A stretch of DNA of 64,000 bases from Candidatus Obscuribacterales bacterium (GCA_021732085.1 JAKFVQ010000024.1:124001-188000); one strand, 5' to 3'; positions 8,703 to 17,272 are shown, counted from the first letter of the stretch. Numbers and translations: made by a program. The notes: generated by a model from the sequence alone, not told the origin.

Positions 8703-9402
8703 GTAAATCTCCTAGATTTGTCTTAGACCACCAAACACCCTCAGTGGCGTCTCATGACAACCAGCGGTGAGGGACAGATAAGCATCCTAAATGACTCTAA
8801 TTAAGCTGGTGACAAATCGAAGGTTATGGGAATGTAAAATCAGCTTGCTCCTTGGCCTGGGCTGCTTTACAGACTCAACAGTTTGTAATTCTTAGCAGTA
8901 AAAAGAAGACATCTACCTGATCGAGGCGGTTTTCAAGAGGTGCGGTGGGCGATTTTGAGCAAATAAAACCCCATCCTTATATACCTAATATTCTAAAGGT
9001 TGATTCCAAGAGATGGGCGTCCACATTTTTCCTTTTGATGATCTGACTAGCGGTAAGAGAAATTGAATAACGCAGTAAGTTTGGAATATTTTCAGCAGTC
9101 AAAATAGGCCGTATAAGACCTATTCTCTGCCAATAGGTCACATACGTCCTGTTTTAGAGTCCCAAATTATTCCGGTTTTGGATCCCTGATATGAACATCA
9201 CAAAATCAACAATCTCAATTTGCGTTTCCTCGTTTATTGAAAATGAAGTAACTGTTGATCATTGTTGAACCGGTGCAATCAATCACTGGTAACAACATGC
9301 AAGCCAGTTACTCTTTACGCACTTGTGTTTGCACTCATCACGGGAAGAGCAATCGTTCTGCGTGCGCATTGAGCTTGCTTCCCTTGAGCGATGAACATAA
9401 GA
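8703..9402. other. Long intergenic region upstream of the MNIO operon
   Basis: About 700 bases without a convincing gene. A plus-strand frame from 9255 continues antisense through the next gene and is not credible. The stretch should hold the minus-strand promoter of the RiPP operon, though I cannot point to a clear -35/-10 pair. It contains the AATAGG/GACCTATT motif cluster at 9103-9139. Confidence 0.6.
9103..9139. promoter_or_regulatory. Possible operator: three AATAGG half-sites
   Basis: GACCTATT (9117-9124) and AATAGGTC (9132-9139) form a perfect 8-bp inverted repeat with a 7-nt spacer. A further AATAGG (9103-9108) pairs with the same central half-site. This is the arrangement expected of a dimeric repressor or activator site. 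It lies about 400 bp upstream of the precursor gene, and no regulator is encoded nearby. Confidence 0.3.
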
Positions 9403-9438
9403 GAAATCCAGCGGTCTCAAAAAGGACCGCTGGATTTC
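9403..9438 (-). terminator. Hairpin terminator after the 98-aa exported peptide gene
   Basis: A perfect 14-bp stem (GAAATCCAGCGGTC / GACCGCTGGATTTC) with an 8-nt loop, 30 nt after the stop codon of the gene ending at 9469. The T-tract on the minus strand is only moderate (TCTTATGTT). Confidence 0.65.
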
Positions 9439-9468
9439 AAATTAATGATCAAGGTTTGCGACTAGAAA

Positions 9469-9765
9469 TTAATTGCCTTCGGCAGATTTCTTCTCTTCTT
9501 TCTTCTCTTCTTTCTTCTTCTCTACCTTTTTGGTTTCTTTCTTTTTGTGTTTTTCCTGAGCCGCGGCTGCCCCTTTTTCATCGGTTCCACAAGAGCCTTT
9601 GCCGCATTTTGAATCATCACCAAGCTTTGTTACACCAGAATGTTCTGTCTTTCCAAAGCCGTCATTCGTATTTGAATCTATATTTGCGGCATATGCGCAG
9701 CTGCTTCCGCTGACACCAACAGCGGCCAGTATTGCTAGTAGCTCGTGTTTCGGGATTTTTTTCAT
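9469..9765 (-). CDS. Small exported peptide with CGKGSCG motif, possible second MNIO substrate
   Basis: A 98-aa protein: signal peptide (LLAILAAVGVSGSSCAYAA), an Asn/Asp/Gly-rich segment, SKCGKGSCGTDEKG with two Cys in a KCG/SCG pattern, then a long Lys/Glu tail (KKEEKKEEKK). The KCGKGSCG pair resembles the GKCG repeats of HvfA-type precursors, and the Lys/Glu-rich segment is shared with the EGSCK precursor 0.8 kb away. The motif lacks the usual Glu before Gly, so modification is inference. The ATG at 9765 has GGAGAG 4 nt upstream. Confidence 0.78.
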   Translation of the reverse strand: MKKIPKHELLAILAAVGVSGSSCAYAANIDSNTNDGFGKTEHSGVTKLGDDSKCGKGSCGTDEKGAAAAQEKHKKKETKKVEKKKEEKKEEKKSAEGN

Positions 9766-9860
9766 ATCACTCTCCGTTGCTTAGACCCATTGATCACTTT
9801 TATCTGAAGGATCGATAATAATGTACCAAGTTGCTACTCTTTCCAAGCCGAACCGTAAAC

Positions 9861-10514
9861 ATGGAATGTATCTATCTACATGGATTTGCCTCCGGACCTA
9901 AGTCCGAGAAGGCCATTTATTTCTTTGAACATCTTCGCCGCACCAATATAGAAGTGGTGATACCCGATCTCAACCTACCTTCATTTCAAAAAATGACGCT
10001 CAGTTCGCAATTGCAGATTGCAGAGAATCTCCTGGAAGGCAAGAGCGAAAAATCCATCCTTTTATTTGGTTCAAGTATGGGTGGTCTGCTCTCAACACTT
10101 TTGTCATTGAAGCATCCTGCTGTAGCTGGTCTTGTACTACTTGCCCCTGGTTTTGGATTGGAGCGGCGCTGGCAATCCTTCTGGGGTGATGATGCTCTCG
10201 AGCGTTGGCGGCGTGATGGCTATATGGAAGTGCATCATTATGCCTACGACAAAGAAATGAAACTGGACGTGACGTTTCTCGATGATGCTCTCAAATATAA
10301 GACAGACGGCTTGATCGTCAGTGTGCCAAGTCTCGTCGTGCATGGAGAGCGCGATGATGTTGTCCCCGTTGAAGAGAGCCGGCGCTTTGCCGAGGATAAT
10401 CGTCAATTAGTAGATTTGCATATACTGAATGACGATCACTTCTTGATGGCAGATTTAGATGGGATTTGGGCCCTCGTCAAGAATCACCTCGACAGTCGAT
10501 TGAAAGCGCGCTAG
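9861..10514 (+). CDS. YqiA-like alpha/beta-hydrolase (esterase)
   Basis: A 217-aa cytoplasmic hydrolase. YLHGFASGPKSEKA near the N-terminus is the signature of the YqiA/UPF0227 group. The nucleophile Ser lies in the elbow GSSMGG (about 75). The acid is probably in VHGERDDVVP and the catalytic His in NDDHFLMAD. The substrate is unknown; family members cleave short acyl esters. The ATG at 9861 fits the family start but has only a weak ribosome site, and a TTG 30 nt upstream is in frame. Confidence 0.88.
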   Translation: MECIYLHGFASGPKSEKAIYFFEHLRRTNIEVVIPDLNLPSFQKMTLSSQLQIAENLLEGKSEKSILLFGSSMGGLLSTLLSLKHPAVAGLVLLAPGFGLERRWQSFWGDDALERWRRDGYMEVHHYAYDKEMKLDVTFLDDALKYKTDGLIVSVPSLVVHGERDDVVPVEESRRFAEDNRQLVDLHILNDDHFLMADLDGIWALVKNHLDSRLKAR

Positions 10515-10552
10515 TTCAATTCTTGATTCAGGAATTCACTTCAGGAATTCAA

Positions 10553-10572
10553 GCCCGGAATTATTGCCGGGC
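10553..10572 (+). terminator. Weak hairpin after the esterase gene
   Basis: GCCCGG and CCGGGC (6-bp stem, 8-nt loop AATTATTG) lie 38 nt after the stop at 10514. No T-tract follows, so it is at best a weak terminator. The stronger hairpin at 10645-10670 may serve both convergent genes. Confidence 0.3.
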
Positions 10573-10644
10573 CTCGCCGTCATACGCCCAGGACTTTCGA
10601 CATCACGTGGACTTTGCGAACCTGTGCCTTGTGGCTCGAAAAAG

Positions 10645-10670
10645 AAAGGTCCCATTTGCATGGGACCTTT
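10645..10670 (-). terminator. Terminator of the histone H1-like gene
   Basis: A perfect 11-bp stem (AAAGGTCCCAT / ATGGGACCTTT) with a TTGC loop. The minus strand continues with CTTTTTC, giving the T-tract for the gene ending at 10703. It lies between convergent genes and may work in both directions. Confidence 0.8.
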
Positions 10671-10702
10671 CCTGTTACATTTCGGATGATGGATCCGGCT
10701 TT

Positions 10703-11377
10703 TTAGCCTTCTCCGCCCTCTCCGCCGTCTCCACCCATGTTCATTGTGGCTTCGGCCTTCGGTTTGCGCGGCGCGCGTTTGCGGGTTACTTTTTTGGCAC
10801 CAGCTGCTTTCTTCGGCGCTGCCTTTTTGGCACCGGCCTTTTTAGCAGTTGCTTTCTTAGCACCAGCTTTTTTCGGTGCAGCTTTCTTGGCTACTGCCTT
10901 TTTGGCTGCTGGCTTGCGTCCGGCAGTTTTCTTAGCGGCTGCTTTTTTAGGAGCTGCTTTGCGCGTGGTTTTCTTAGCGGCTGCTTTTTTAGGAGCTGCT
11001 TTTCTTCCAGCGGTTTTCTTAGCGGCTGTCTTTCTTGTTGTAGCTTTTTTGGCTGTAGTCTTTTTGGCAGCTCCGCGCTTGGCTGTAGCTTTTTTGGCTG
11101 TAGCTTTTTTGGCGGTTCCACGTTTGGCTGTAGCTTTTTTAGCTGTGGTCTTTTTGGCGGCTCCAGCTTTTTTGGCTGGGGCTTTCTTTGCTGTAGCTTT
11201 TTTAGCTGTAGCTTTTTTGGCTGTAGCTTTTTTGGCGCCAGCTTTCTTAGTTGCCCGCTTCTTTGTAGCCTTCTTAGGAGCTGCAGCAGCGCCGTCTCCA
11301 CCTTCCGCCATAGCGGCGGCTGGAGAGATGCTTACTCTCTTCTTGGCTTTCTTCTTCTTTGGCTTTGATACTGCCAT
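10703..11377 (-). CDS. Histone H1-like Lys/Ala-rich DNA-binding protein
   Basis: A 224-aa, extremely basic protein. After a [10 protein letters not shown] patch and a short Ala/Gly segment it is almost entirely AKKATAKK-type repeats (about 40-200), like the C-terminal tail of eukaryotic H1 and bacterial HC2/AlgP-type proteins. It ends with a Gly/Glu-rich acidic tip ([12 protein letters not shown]). It should bind DNA non-specifically and compact the nucleoid. The ATG at 11377 has a perfect AGGAGG upstream. The opposite strand is also open because of the biased codons, but that frame is only a shadow. Confidence 0.9.
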   Translation of the reverse strand: MAVSKPKKKKAKKRVSISPAAAMAEGGDGAAAAPKKATKKRATKKAGAKKATAKKATAKKATAKKAPAKKAGAAKKTTAKKATAKRGTAKKATAKKATAKRGAAKKTTAKKATTRKTAAKKTAGRKAAPKKAAAKKTTRKAAPKKAAAKKTAGRKPAAKKAVAKKAAPKKAGAKKATAKKAGAKKAAPKKAAGAKKVTRKRAPRKPKAEATMNMGGDGGEGGEG

Positions 11378-12043
11378 TAATGTTCCTCCTACTTATACAT
11401 ATATAAGCGAGGGCACTTACGCCGAAATCTGGGATGAGCTAATCATTAATATGGCCTTGCGGCTCATTTTTTGGAACTCTCTCAGAAGGATTTTGCTTGT
11501 GCCACCACTTTTTTCATTGAGAGCATGTGGATACTCTCGTTGATCACACCACACACAAAATAGGTTACTTTCTATCTGCCCAAATTGCAATACCACCTGA
11601 CTCCAAAAAAGATCCATACCCACGATCGTAGTTCTCCAATCGACGAGAAGTGTTTTCTGTGGAGATGCGCATGAGGAGCCATTCTCTGAGTGATACCTCC
11701 CCTGGTGATTGTCTCAAATATGGTCTTTTTTGAGCGAAAAAAAATTTTGAAATTTTTTTTTGAAGATCCAGAATTTTGGATTTGAAGATCTGTCTGTTTA
11801 TAGTCAGAGCGAAAGAAAAATCGATGCTGTGTTCGATGAAAAGCCGGACTCGCAAAAATTGCGTACACATTTTTTGAAATCTGACCCAAGTCGCCTGATA
11901 TTTTGATCCTCGGCCGGCCGATTGAGAAATGTTTACATCTAACATTGCCTGACCCTGGATTTCGCTGGGCGAGTTAACTGCCACCGAATGTGGTGCCGGT
12001 TGACTGCGCGCGTGGGCGGCGGTAAGTCCTTGTGCTGTAAAGG
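11378..12043. other. Intergenic region without a convincing gene
   Basis: Some 660 AT-rich bases between the H1-like gene and the deaminase gene. It holds a run of A/T around 11740-11762 and a CGGCCGGCCG palindrome near 11912. Minus-strand frames of 105 and 139 residues overlap one another, begin with non-ATG codons without ribosome sites and resemble no protein. I see no RNA gene. Confidence 0.6.
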
Positions 12044-13033
12044 TTACTGGCGTTGAGGTCCGGCGTAGCCGAATGCTGATCTGAACCCCTCAGTCTGTAC
12101 CGACTTCAAGTCTGCGAAATCTATGACGTCATGGTCGATCAATCTCTCATATTCTCCAGGCAGCGTACATGGGGCCGGATTTCGTCCTGGATTGTCCGTG
12201 CAAATTGCAATAGCCACTCCGGCTTTGCGACACCTTTCGAATACCGTCTTCAATTGTTGAAAGTCCTTGAGAACACCAGTTTGTCTATAACTAGTTGGAC
12301 AAACCTCTAAAGTGATTTGTCGCTTAGCTAACTCTTTCAACATTTCAGGTCTAACAAGTGGGATGTGAATACCGTGACCGATCCTGTCCAGGCAAGTGAG
12401 GTATTGGCTGTGAACGTTGTCTATGGCTGTTTCTCCGAGGTGTGCTGTAGTCTTCAATCCATTGGTTCTGGCCTTTTGCATGAGCTTGACCCAGATTTCC
12501 CATTTCTCAGGATCGATTTCAGGACCAGCAAGATCGATGCCGACGACAGGCCCAAGATTGTCTTTTGCTACTTTCAAAATTGCTTCATTTATGTGAGATG
12601 GTAAACGGCGGTCCAGGCAGAGAATTTGTTTCACTGTTATGGGAAATTCTGCTGGACGAAGATTTGCGGTTATGACTTCTACAATGTCCGTCATCTGGCC
12701 GATCCGTTTTGCGACGGTTAGCGATTTGTCAGTTCGAAAATAGGGGTTGTACCTGATCTCCAAGTACTGGAGATTCTCGAAGGTGTAAGCTCCGCGGCAG
12801 AGCCGTAAACAGAAGTAGGGCAGGTGTTCTAAGCTTTGGAGCTCTTCAACGAGGCTGTGAATCTTGACGAACTCCTCTAGTGTTCTACATGGCCTCGTGA
12901 ACCAACTGAGAAATCCATCATAGTCTGGAAAATAGTTGAGGATAGGATGATCGTTCTTCTGAAGAAACTTGTAAATGATTCGGGGGTGCAGTGCACCGCC
13001 TAAATGCCGATGCAGATCCGCATAAAGTGTCAT
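12044..13033 (-). CDS. Adenosine deaminase-like amidohydrolase
   Basis: A 329-aa zinc-dependent TIM-barrel enzyme of the adenosine/adenine deaminase family. Motifs in order: the HxH zinc pair in DLHRHLGGAL, GIDLAGPE, TAHLGE (ADA has HAGE), DRIGHG, LEVCPTSY, and CTDNPG where ADA has TDDP. The first Asp (zinc ligand) is kept and the second is Asn. Substrate specificity may therefore differ from adenosine. GGAG lies 8 nt before the ATG at 13033. It is 143 nt downstream of the large helicase gene on the same strand. Confidence 0.88.
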   Translation of the reverse strand: MTLYADLHRHLGGALHPRIIYKFLQKNDHPILNYFPDYDGFLSWFTRPCRTLEEFVKIHSLVEELQSLEHLPYFCLRLCRGAYTFENLQYLEIRYNPYFRTDKSLTVAKRIGQMTDIVEVITANLRPAEFPITVKQILCLDRRLPSHINEAILKVAKDNLGPVVGIDLAGPEIDPEKWEIWVKLMQKARTNGLKTTAHLGETAIDNVHSQYLTCLDRIGHGIHIPLVRPEMLKELAKRQITLEVCPTSYRQTGVLKDFQQLKTVFERCRKAGVAIAICTDNPGRNPAPCTLPGEYERLIDHDVIDFADLKSVQTEGFRSAFGYAGPQRQ

Positions 13034-13176
13034 CCAATATTCTCCAATCGAAGGAACGGGTTCTTAATATATACCCGATTGATCGTTTTGCACTTTCAAT
13101 TTGAGCTGTGGCGCAAAGAGCATCCCGATCTGATGACTCTCATTAGGATTTCTGCTGGCATGCCCATCTCTGATGA

Positions 13177-16100
13177 TCAGGGCATCCAGTTCAAAGCGCT
13201 TGTGCAACGAGCGATTCCAGCCTTGTCGTTGGATTTCTCATAGAGTGTTTTTGCCTCTGACCATTTCTGAATTCTCTCGAGGCATTGTGCGGCATCGTTC
13301 CATCTTTTCTGTGATTTGTAACAGTCTGCTGCTTTTTCGAAATCGCCTGATTCGCAATAGGTCTTTGCCGCATCCAATATTTTGCCGGACTTTTCCAAAC
13401 AATTTGCCGCTTTTGTCAACATCAAGCAGTCCCTATATTTTATTGCCGCAGATGCAAAGTCCTTATTGAGTTCTAGAAGTTGAGCTTCTGCACTCGTCCG
13501 TTTGTTGTCTTTGCACCATTGAATCAATTCTGAGAGGAAGGAGTTATTCTTCTGTCTGTTGTGCAGGTTTAGGCACAACTCGAAGGCTGCGGACACTTGC
13601 CCTGCCGTGATATAGAGCCGCGCGGCTTCGGTCTTGCGATCCAACTTGAGCATACAAGATGCTGCCAGTGGAAGGTTGCCTGCAGCTGAATATAGTTCGG
13701 CTGCTTCATTCAATTTTCCGAGTCTCTCAAAACAATATGCCGCTTCATTGAGACTGTTTGATTCCTTGTAACATTCGGCTGCGTTTTGAAGGTCTCCCAA
13801 CCTTTCGTGACATCGAGCTTCAACGACTTTGTTAAAGGATTCTTTTGCAAGAGCTAAGGCTTTCTGAAAATTTCCGGATTTTTCAAATGCGATCGCCGCT
13901 TCATAAGGCATTTCAGATTTCTCGAATGCATATGCTGAGCTTTCCTCTTCGCCGGCTTCGGCATAGAGCTCTGCTGCTTCCTTGAAATGCCCCTGCAGTT
14001 CTTGCATCCGGGCTGCATTTGAAAGTTCGCCAGCTTCCGCGTAAAACTTCGCCGCCTTTTGAAAAGCTCCGCTTAGTTCAAACGATTTGGCGGCTTCGGA
14101 GAATTTTTGGAGTTCGATGAATAATGTGCTTGCTGATTCATACTTGCCGCTTTTGTGAAGACATCGTGCAGCCTCGAGTTTTTCATCTGCTAATAAGAAC
14201 ATTTCCGCTGCGCTTTCAAAATCCGAGACTTGAAAGAATGATTCTGCTGCTGCAAGATGATTTCCCTTGCTTTTGTAAATCTCGGCAGCTTCTTCATGCT
14301 TACCGGACTTTTCCCATGCTTGAGCCGCTTTGCTGAGCCTGCCAGCGCGTTGATAGTTTTCCGCTGCTAGCTTCCATTCGGTAAGTGATTCGTACAGCTC
14401 AGCAGCCTTTTCAAATGAATCTGCTGCTGCATACGACTGCGCGGCGTCGAAGAACTTACCACTTTTCTCATAATACTTTGCAGCTTCATCGTACTGTTCA
14501 TTCAGAAAAAGGCATTTCGCTGCTTCTTCAATCAATCCGGCTCTCAATAGAACCGGTATTGCATTCTTGTACTCTTTTAGGTATGCATAGGCCGTTCCCA
14601 ATGAAGAATAGTCAAGGCAGCGTTGCCACAAATTGATTGCACGATCTTTTGCAGAAAGGGCAAATCCGTGTGCCGTCAGATCTGAGGATGCTTGATTATC
14701 GGACGTATTTTCCTTGGCTTCGTACGCCTTGACGAAGGTCTCCCAAAGATCTTGAGCAATTCGCCGCTCAAGAAAAATCACATTGTAGTCGGGAACTGAG
14801 AGAGCTCTTCTTTCGATGAATTCGGCAAGCGAGAAATTCTCTTGCCCGAGCAAACGGACATGCTTGAGAAAATCTTCGAATCGATGTTGAAGCAATGCTT
14901 GCCACTTGACCATGTCCTCCGCTTGAAGGATCAACATCAGATTTCGGCGCGCACGACAAATGCCCATGTACCACAAATCAAACAATCGAGCAGTCTCTGC
15001 TGTGAATTTGGGTTCTTCATTATTAGGCGCAGAGGAAAAGGCTCGATAAATGATCACGTCCTCAAATTCGAGTCCTTTGCTGTTACGCAACGATAAAAGA
15101 AAAATGTTCGGGCAATCGGCAAGATGACGCCTGAGTCTGTTGAGGGAATGGTCGTCTTCAACCAATACAACAATAGGGTTCATGGATGTATGTGTGTTAT
15201 CCAGTGTTTTCAATGCTGTGATTAGCTGCATCTCTTCGCACACAGACAAAATTGGAACTGGTCCCGGGACCTCCGCAGGCAGGCCGAGGTCCGTGCTGTC
15301 GCTGCCAAATCTACGAACGAAGGATGCAAGCTCGTGTATTTGCTGCGTGTTGCGATAGTTCTTATGCAGCGCGATTCTTTTTAACGCGTTGGGCCGGTGT
15401 AAGTTGTTCATGATAGAGCGTAGGTAAGCTTCTATCTCTTGCCAGCGAAATCCTGACCTGCTGATGTTTTGGTTGACGTCCCCACATACGAATGGATAGC
15501 TTTCCGCGATGTCGGAACTTGTGACTTGGTTCTCCCAAAATAAGAGGATCGATTTCCATTCAAGCTCCGTGAAGTCTTGAACTTCATCGATGATGATCCA
15601 TAGCTTCTGTTCCTGATTGCTCAAGCGGGCTTTACTCTTCAGTTGGTCATAGCTGAGCCGGATAATATCAGCCTCATCTAATTGCTTGTTCTGATCGAGT
15701 TTGTTTTGGTAAATGGCGAATATTTCTAGAATCTCGTCGAGCTCTGACGGCACCCGTCCATAGTTTTTGAAGATGCGAATGTAATCATCCTTGCTTGCCG
15801 GCAGAGCTTCGCTTCCCGGAACGAAGCGCCCTTTAAGGATTGAGTAAATCAGTCCATAGAATTCCTCTGCTCGAAATCGTCGCTCCCATCTGTTCTTGTG
15901 AGCAAGAATCCGCTGCAGCAGTTCAATGCTTTCGTTTTTGCTGATCCAATTTTTCCTTGTACTGGTTTTGACGAATTCCCTGCGCAGATAAGCCTTTATG
16001 AATTCTAAGTAGGAAAGAACTCTGATGCCCTCTGGGTTTTGTCCATCGCCAATTTCTTCTTCGTTATCACCAGTTAGATTCACTTTGTATGCGCGACATA

Positions 16101-16788
16101 CACATGCAAGCTCTTCATGATAAGTGAAGAGAAAAATAGAGTCATAGGGATTTGCTTCAAAAAGCTGCAAAGCCTTGAACAATGCCAGCGTAGTCTTTCC
16201 CGTCCCAGCCGGTCCTTGCACTAAAAGTGCCTGATCACCAATGGACAATATTTCTTCTTGTTCATCTGTCAGTTGCAGATATCGGTCAAGGCTTCGTTCG
16301 AATTGAATATACTTGGATGGATCTGTAAGTAGATATTCCGGCACTTTAAAAATCTGCATGTTCTCGGCATAAGTACTAGTATCATCGGCTTGCGGCTCTG
16401 CAACGAGACTTTGTTTATCGTCTTCGATTTCTGTTAGCAAATCATCTATTTGCTCAAAAGTATCTGTAGCTTGCGCACTGCCTAAACGATCAGCTCGATC
16501 GTATGCAGCATCGTGATGATTCAATTCCAAAATTGTGATCGAGGACTCTGCCGCGTCAGTATTCATCGAGAAAATAACGCGCATGTCTCTGCTCAGTCGA
16601 GCCGAGTACAATTTTTCTAGGCGTGCACTGCGATGAAGCTTTTCTACATTTAGCCCGGGAATTTCAAAGCGACCATTCTTGAGTAGCCTGACTAAATGCC
16701 AGAATTTTTTGTGCTGTTGTAGATGCAAGACTCTATGCAGAGCCGCGCGCACACGAGATGTTATATAAACGTTGGCGAAACTCTGCAT
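13177..16788 (-). CDS. RelE/ParE-like domain + SF1 (UvrD-type) helicase + helical-repeat fusion protein
   Basis: A 1203-aa protein in three parts. Residues 1-100 resemble a RelE/ParE-fold toxin domain (RVLHLQQHKKFWHLVRLLK, LEKLYSARLSRDMRVIFS, ILELNHHDAAYDRA). Residues about 170-640 are an SF1A helicase/ATPase: Walker A GPAGTGKT (192-199), Walker B DEVQD (401-405), VNQNISRSGFRW, HKNYRNTQQI, SKGLEFEDVIIY (570-581) and YMGICRARRNL (607-617). Residues about 690-1200 are over twenty helix-turn units of about 20 residues (AAxxYxxxGx), like TPR/IFT-type solenoids. No transmembrane segment is seen. It may be a conflict/defence or RNA/DNA-surveillance ATPase, but this is inference. The ribosome site at the ATG is poor. 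Confidence 0.9.
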   Translation of the reverse strand: MQSFANVYITSRVRAALHRVLHLQQHKKFWHLVRLLKNGRFEIPGLNVEKLHRSARLEKLYSARLSRDMRVIFSMNTDAAESSITILELNHHDAAYDRADRLGSAQATDTFEQIDDLLTEIEDDKQSLVAEPQADDTSTYAENMQIFKVPEYLLTDPSKYIQFERSLDRYLQLTDEQEEILSIGDQALLVQGPAGTGKTTLALFKALQLFEANPYDSIFLFTYHEELACVCRAYKVNLTGDNEEEIGDGQNPEGIRVLSYLEFIKAYLRREFVKTSTRKNWISKNESIELLQRILAHKNRWERRFRAEEFYGLIYSILKGRFVPGSEALPASKDDYIRIFKNYGRVPSELDEILEIFAIYQNKLDQNKQLDEADIIRLSYDQLKSKARLSNQEQKLWIIIDEVQDFTELEWKSILLFWENQVTSSDIAESYPFVCGDVNQNISRSGFRWQEIEAYLRSIMNNLHRPNALKRIALHKNYRNTQQIHELASFVRRFGSDSTDLGLPAEVPGPVPILSVCEEMQLITALKTLDNTHTSMNPIVVLVEDDHSLNRLRRHLADCPNIFLLSLRNSKGLEFEDVIIYRAFSSAPNNEEPKFTAETARLFDLWYMGICRARRNLMLILQAEDMVKWQALLQHRFEDFLKHVRLLGQENFSLAEFIERRALSVPDYNVIFLERRIAQDLWETFVKAYEAKENTSDNQASSDLTAHGFALSAKDRAINLWQRCLDYSSLGTAYAYLKEYKNAIPVLLRAGLIEEAAKCLFLNEQYDEAAKYYEKSGKFFDAAQSYAAADSFEKAAELYESLTEWKLAAENYQRAGRLSKAAQAWEKSGKHEEAAEIYKSKGNHLAAAESFFQVSDFESAAEMFLLADEKLEAARCLHKSGKYESASTLFIELQKFSEAAKSFELSGAFQKAAKFYAEAGELSNAARMQELQGHFKEAAELYAEAGEEESSAYAFEKSEMPYEAAIAFEKSGNFQKALALAKESFNKVVEARCHERLGDLQNAAECYKESNSLNEAAYCFERLGKLNEAAELYSAAGNLPLAASCMLKLDRKTEAARLYITAGQVSAAFELCLNLHNRQKNNSFLSELIQWCKDNKRTSAEAQLLELNKDFASAAIKYRDCLMLTKAANCLEKSGKILDAAKTYCESGDFEKAADCYKSQKRWNDAAQCLERIQKWSEAKTLYEKSNDKAGIARCTSALNWMP

Positions 16789-16794
16789 TTAGGC

Positions 16795-16868
16795 GTAACT
16801 GAAAAAGTAGAGTGAGAATAGATATATACCATGACCATCAATGTGGCCACTTTCTACTGTTCAGTTAC
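16795..16868. repeat. Imperfect inverted repeat flanking the helicase gene start
   Basis: GTAACTGAAAAAGTAG (16795-16810) is mirrored by CTACTGTTCAGTTAC (16854-16868) with about two mismatches or indels, bracketing 43 bases just upstream of the helicase start codon. It could be an operator pair or an RNA hairpin in the leader. Confidence 0.4.
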
Positions 16869-16992
16869 TTTCCTTTAGGCAAAACGGGCTCAAATTTAAA
16901 GGGCTATGATATAAAAGAGTCAATGAGACGGCATTTTGTCCGTCTGGTTTCAGTAGTTACTATCGGCGCCTGGCGCTCGGGGGAATCGAGAT

Positions 16993-17202
16993 ATGAAGAG
17001 AATAGTTTGCACAGCCCTTGCGGCTATGTTCGTGTTAGCTGTTGCAGCCGTTACACCTGCAAGTGCTGACGATAACAAGGTAGTTGCCGGTGCCAAGACA
17101 GTAGGCAAAGGCATTATGTGGGGGCCCAAAAAGTTGGCAGAAGGCATGAAAAAAGGCTTCACCGCAATGGGTAACGGCGCCAAGAAATTGATGGGCAAGT
17201 AA
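16993..17202 (+). CDS. Small exported cationic peptide
   Basis: A 69-aa protein with a clear signal peptide (AALAAMFVLAVAAVTPASA, cleavage after about residue 25). The mature peptide of about 44 residues is Gly/Lys/Met-rich and amphipathic (VGKGIMWGPKKLAEGMKK). It has no cysteine. Function is not recognised. It resembles a cationic membrane-active or nucleic-acid-binding peptide, which is inference. GGGGGAA precedes the ATG, and a strong terminator follows 37 nt after the stop. Confidence 0.8.
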   Translation: MKRIVCTALAAMFVLAVAAVTPASADDNKVVAGAKTVGKGIMWGPKKLAEGMKKGFTAMGNGAKKLMGK

Positions 17203-17239
17203 AAACCAAGTCGTTTTGGCTCAACAAATAAGAAATTCA

Positions 17240-17272
17240 AGAGGGGCTCCTGTGAGGAGCCCCTCTCGTTTT
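17240..17272 (+). terminator. Strong rho-independent terminator, shared by convergent genes
   Basis: A perfect 11-bp stem (AGAGGGGCTCC / GGAGCCCCTCT) with loop TGTGA and a CGTTTT tail on the plus strand. It also lies just past the end of the minus-strand gene at 17290, whose side continues with TTGAATTTCTT. Confidence 0.92.

Noticed and set aside
10466-11543. Long plus-strand frames of about 270-300 residues opposite the histone H1-like gene
   Set aside because: They arise from the Lys/Ala codon bias of the real gene, giving artificial Ala/Phe/Leu or Cys/Phe/Ser repeats. The minus strand has a perfect ribosome site and terminator.
11565-11984. Minus-strand frames of 105 and 139 residues
   Set aside because: They overlap each other, lack a ribosome site and family resemblance, and one starts with GTG. 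The region is more likely non-coding.
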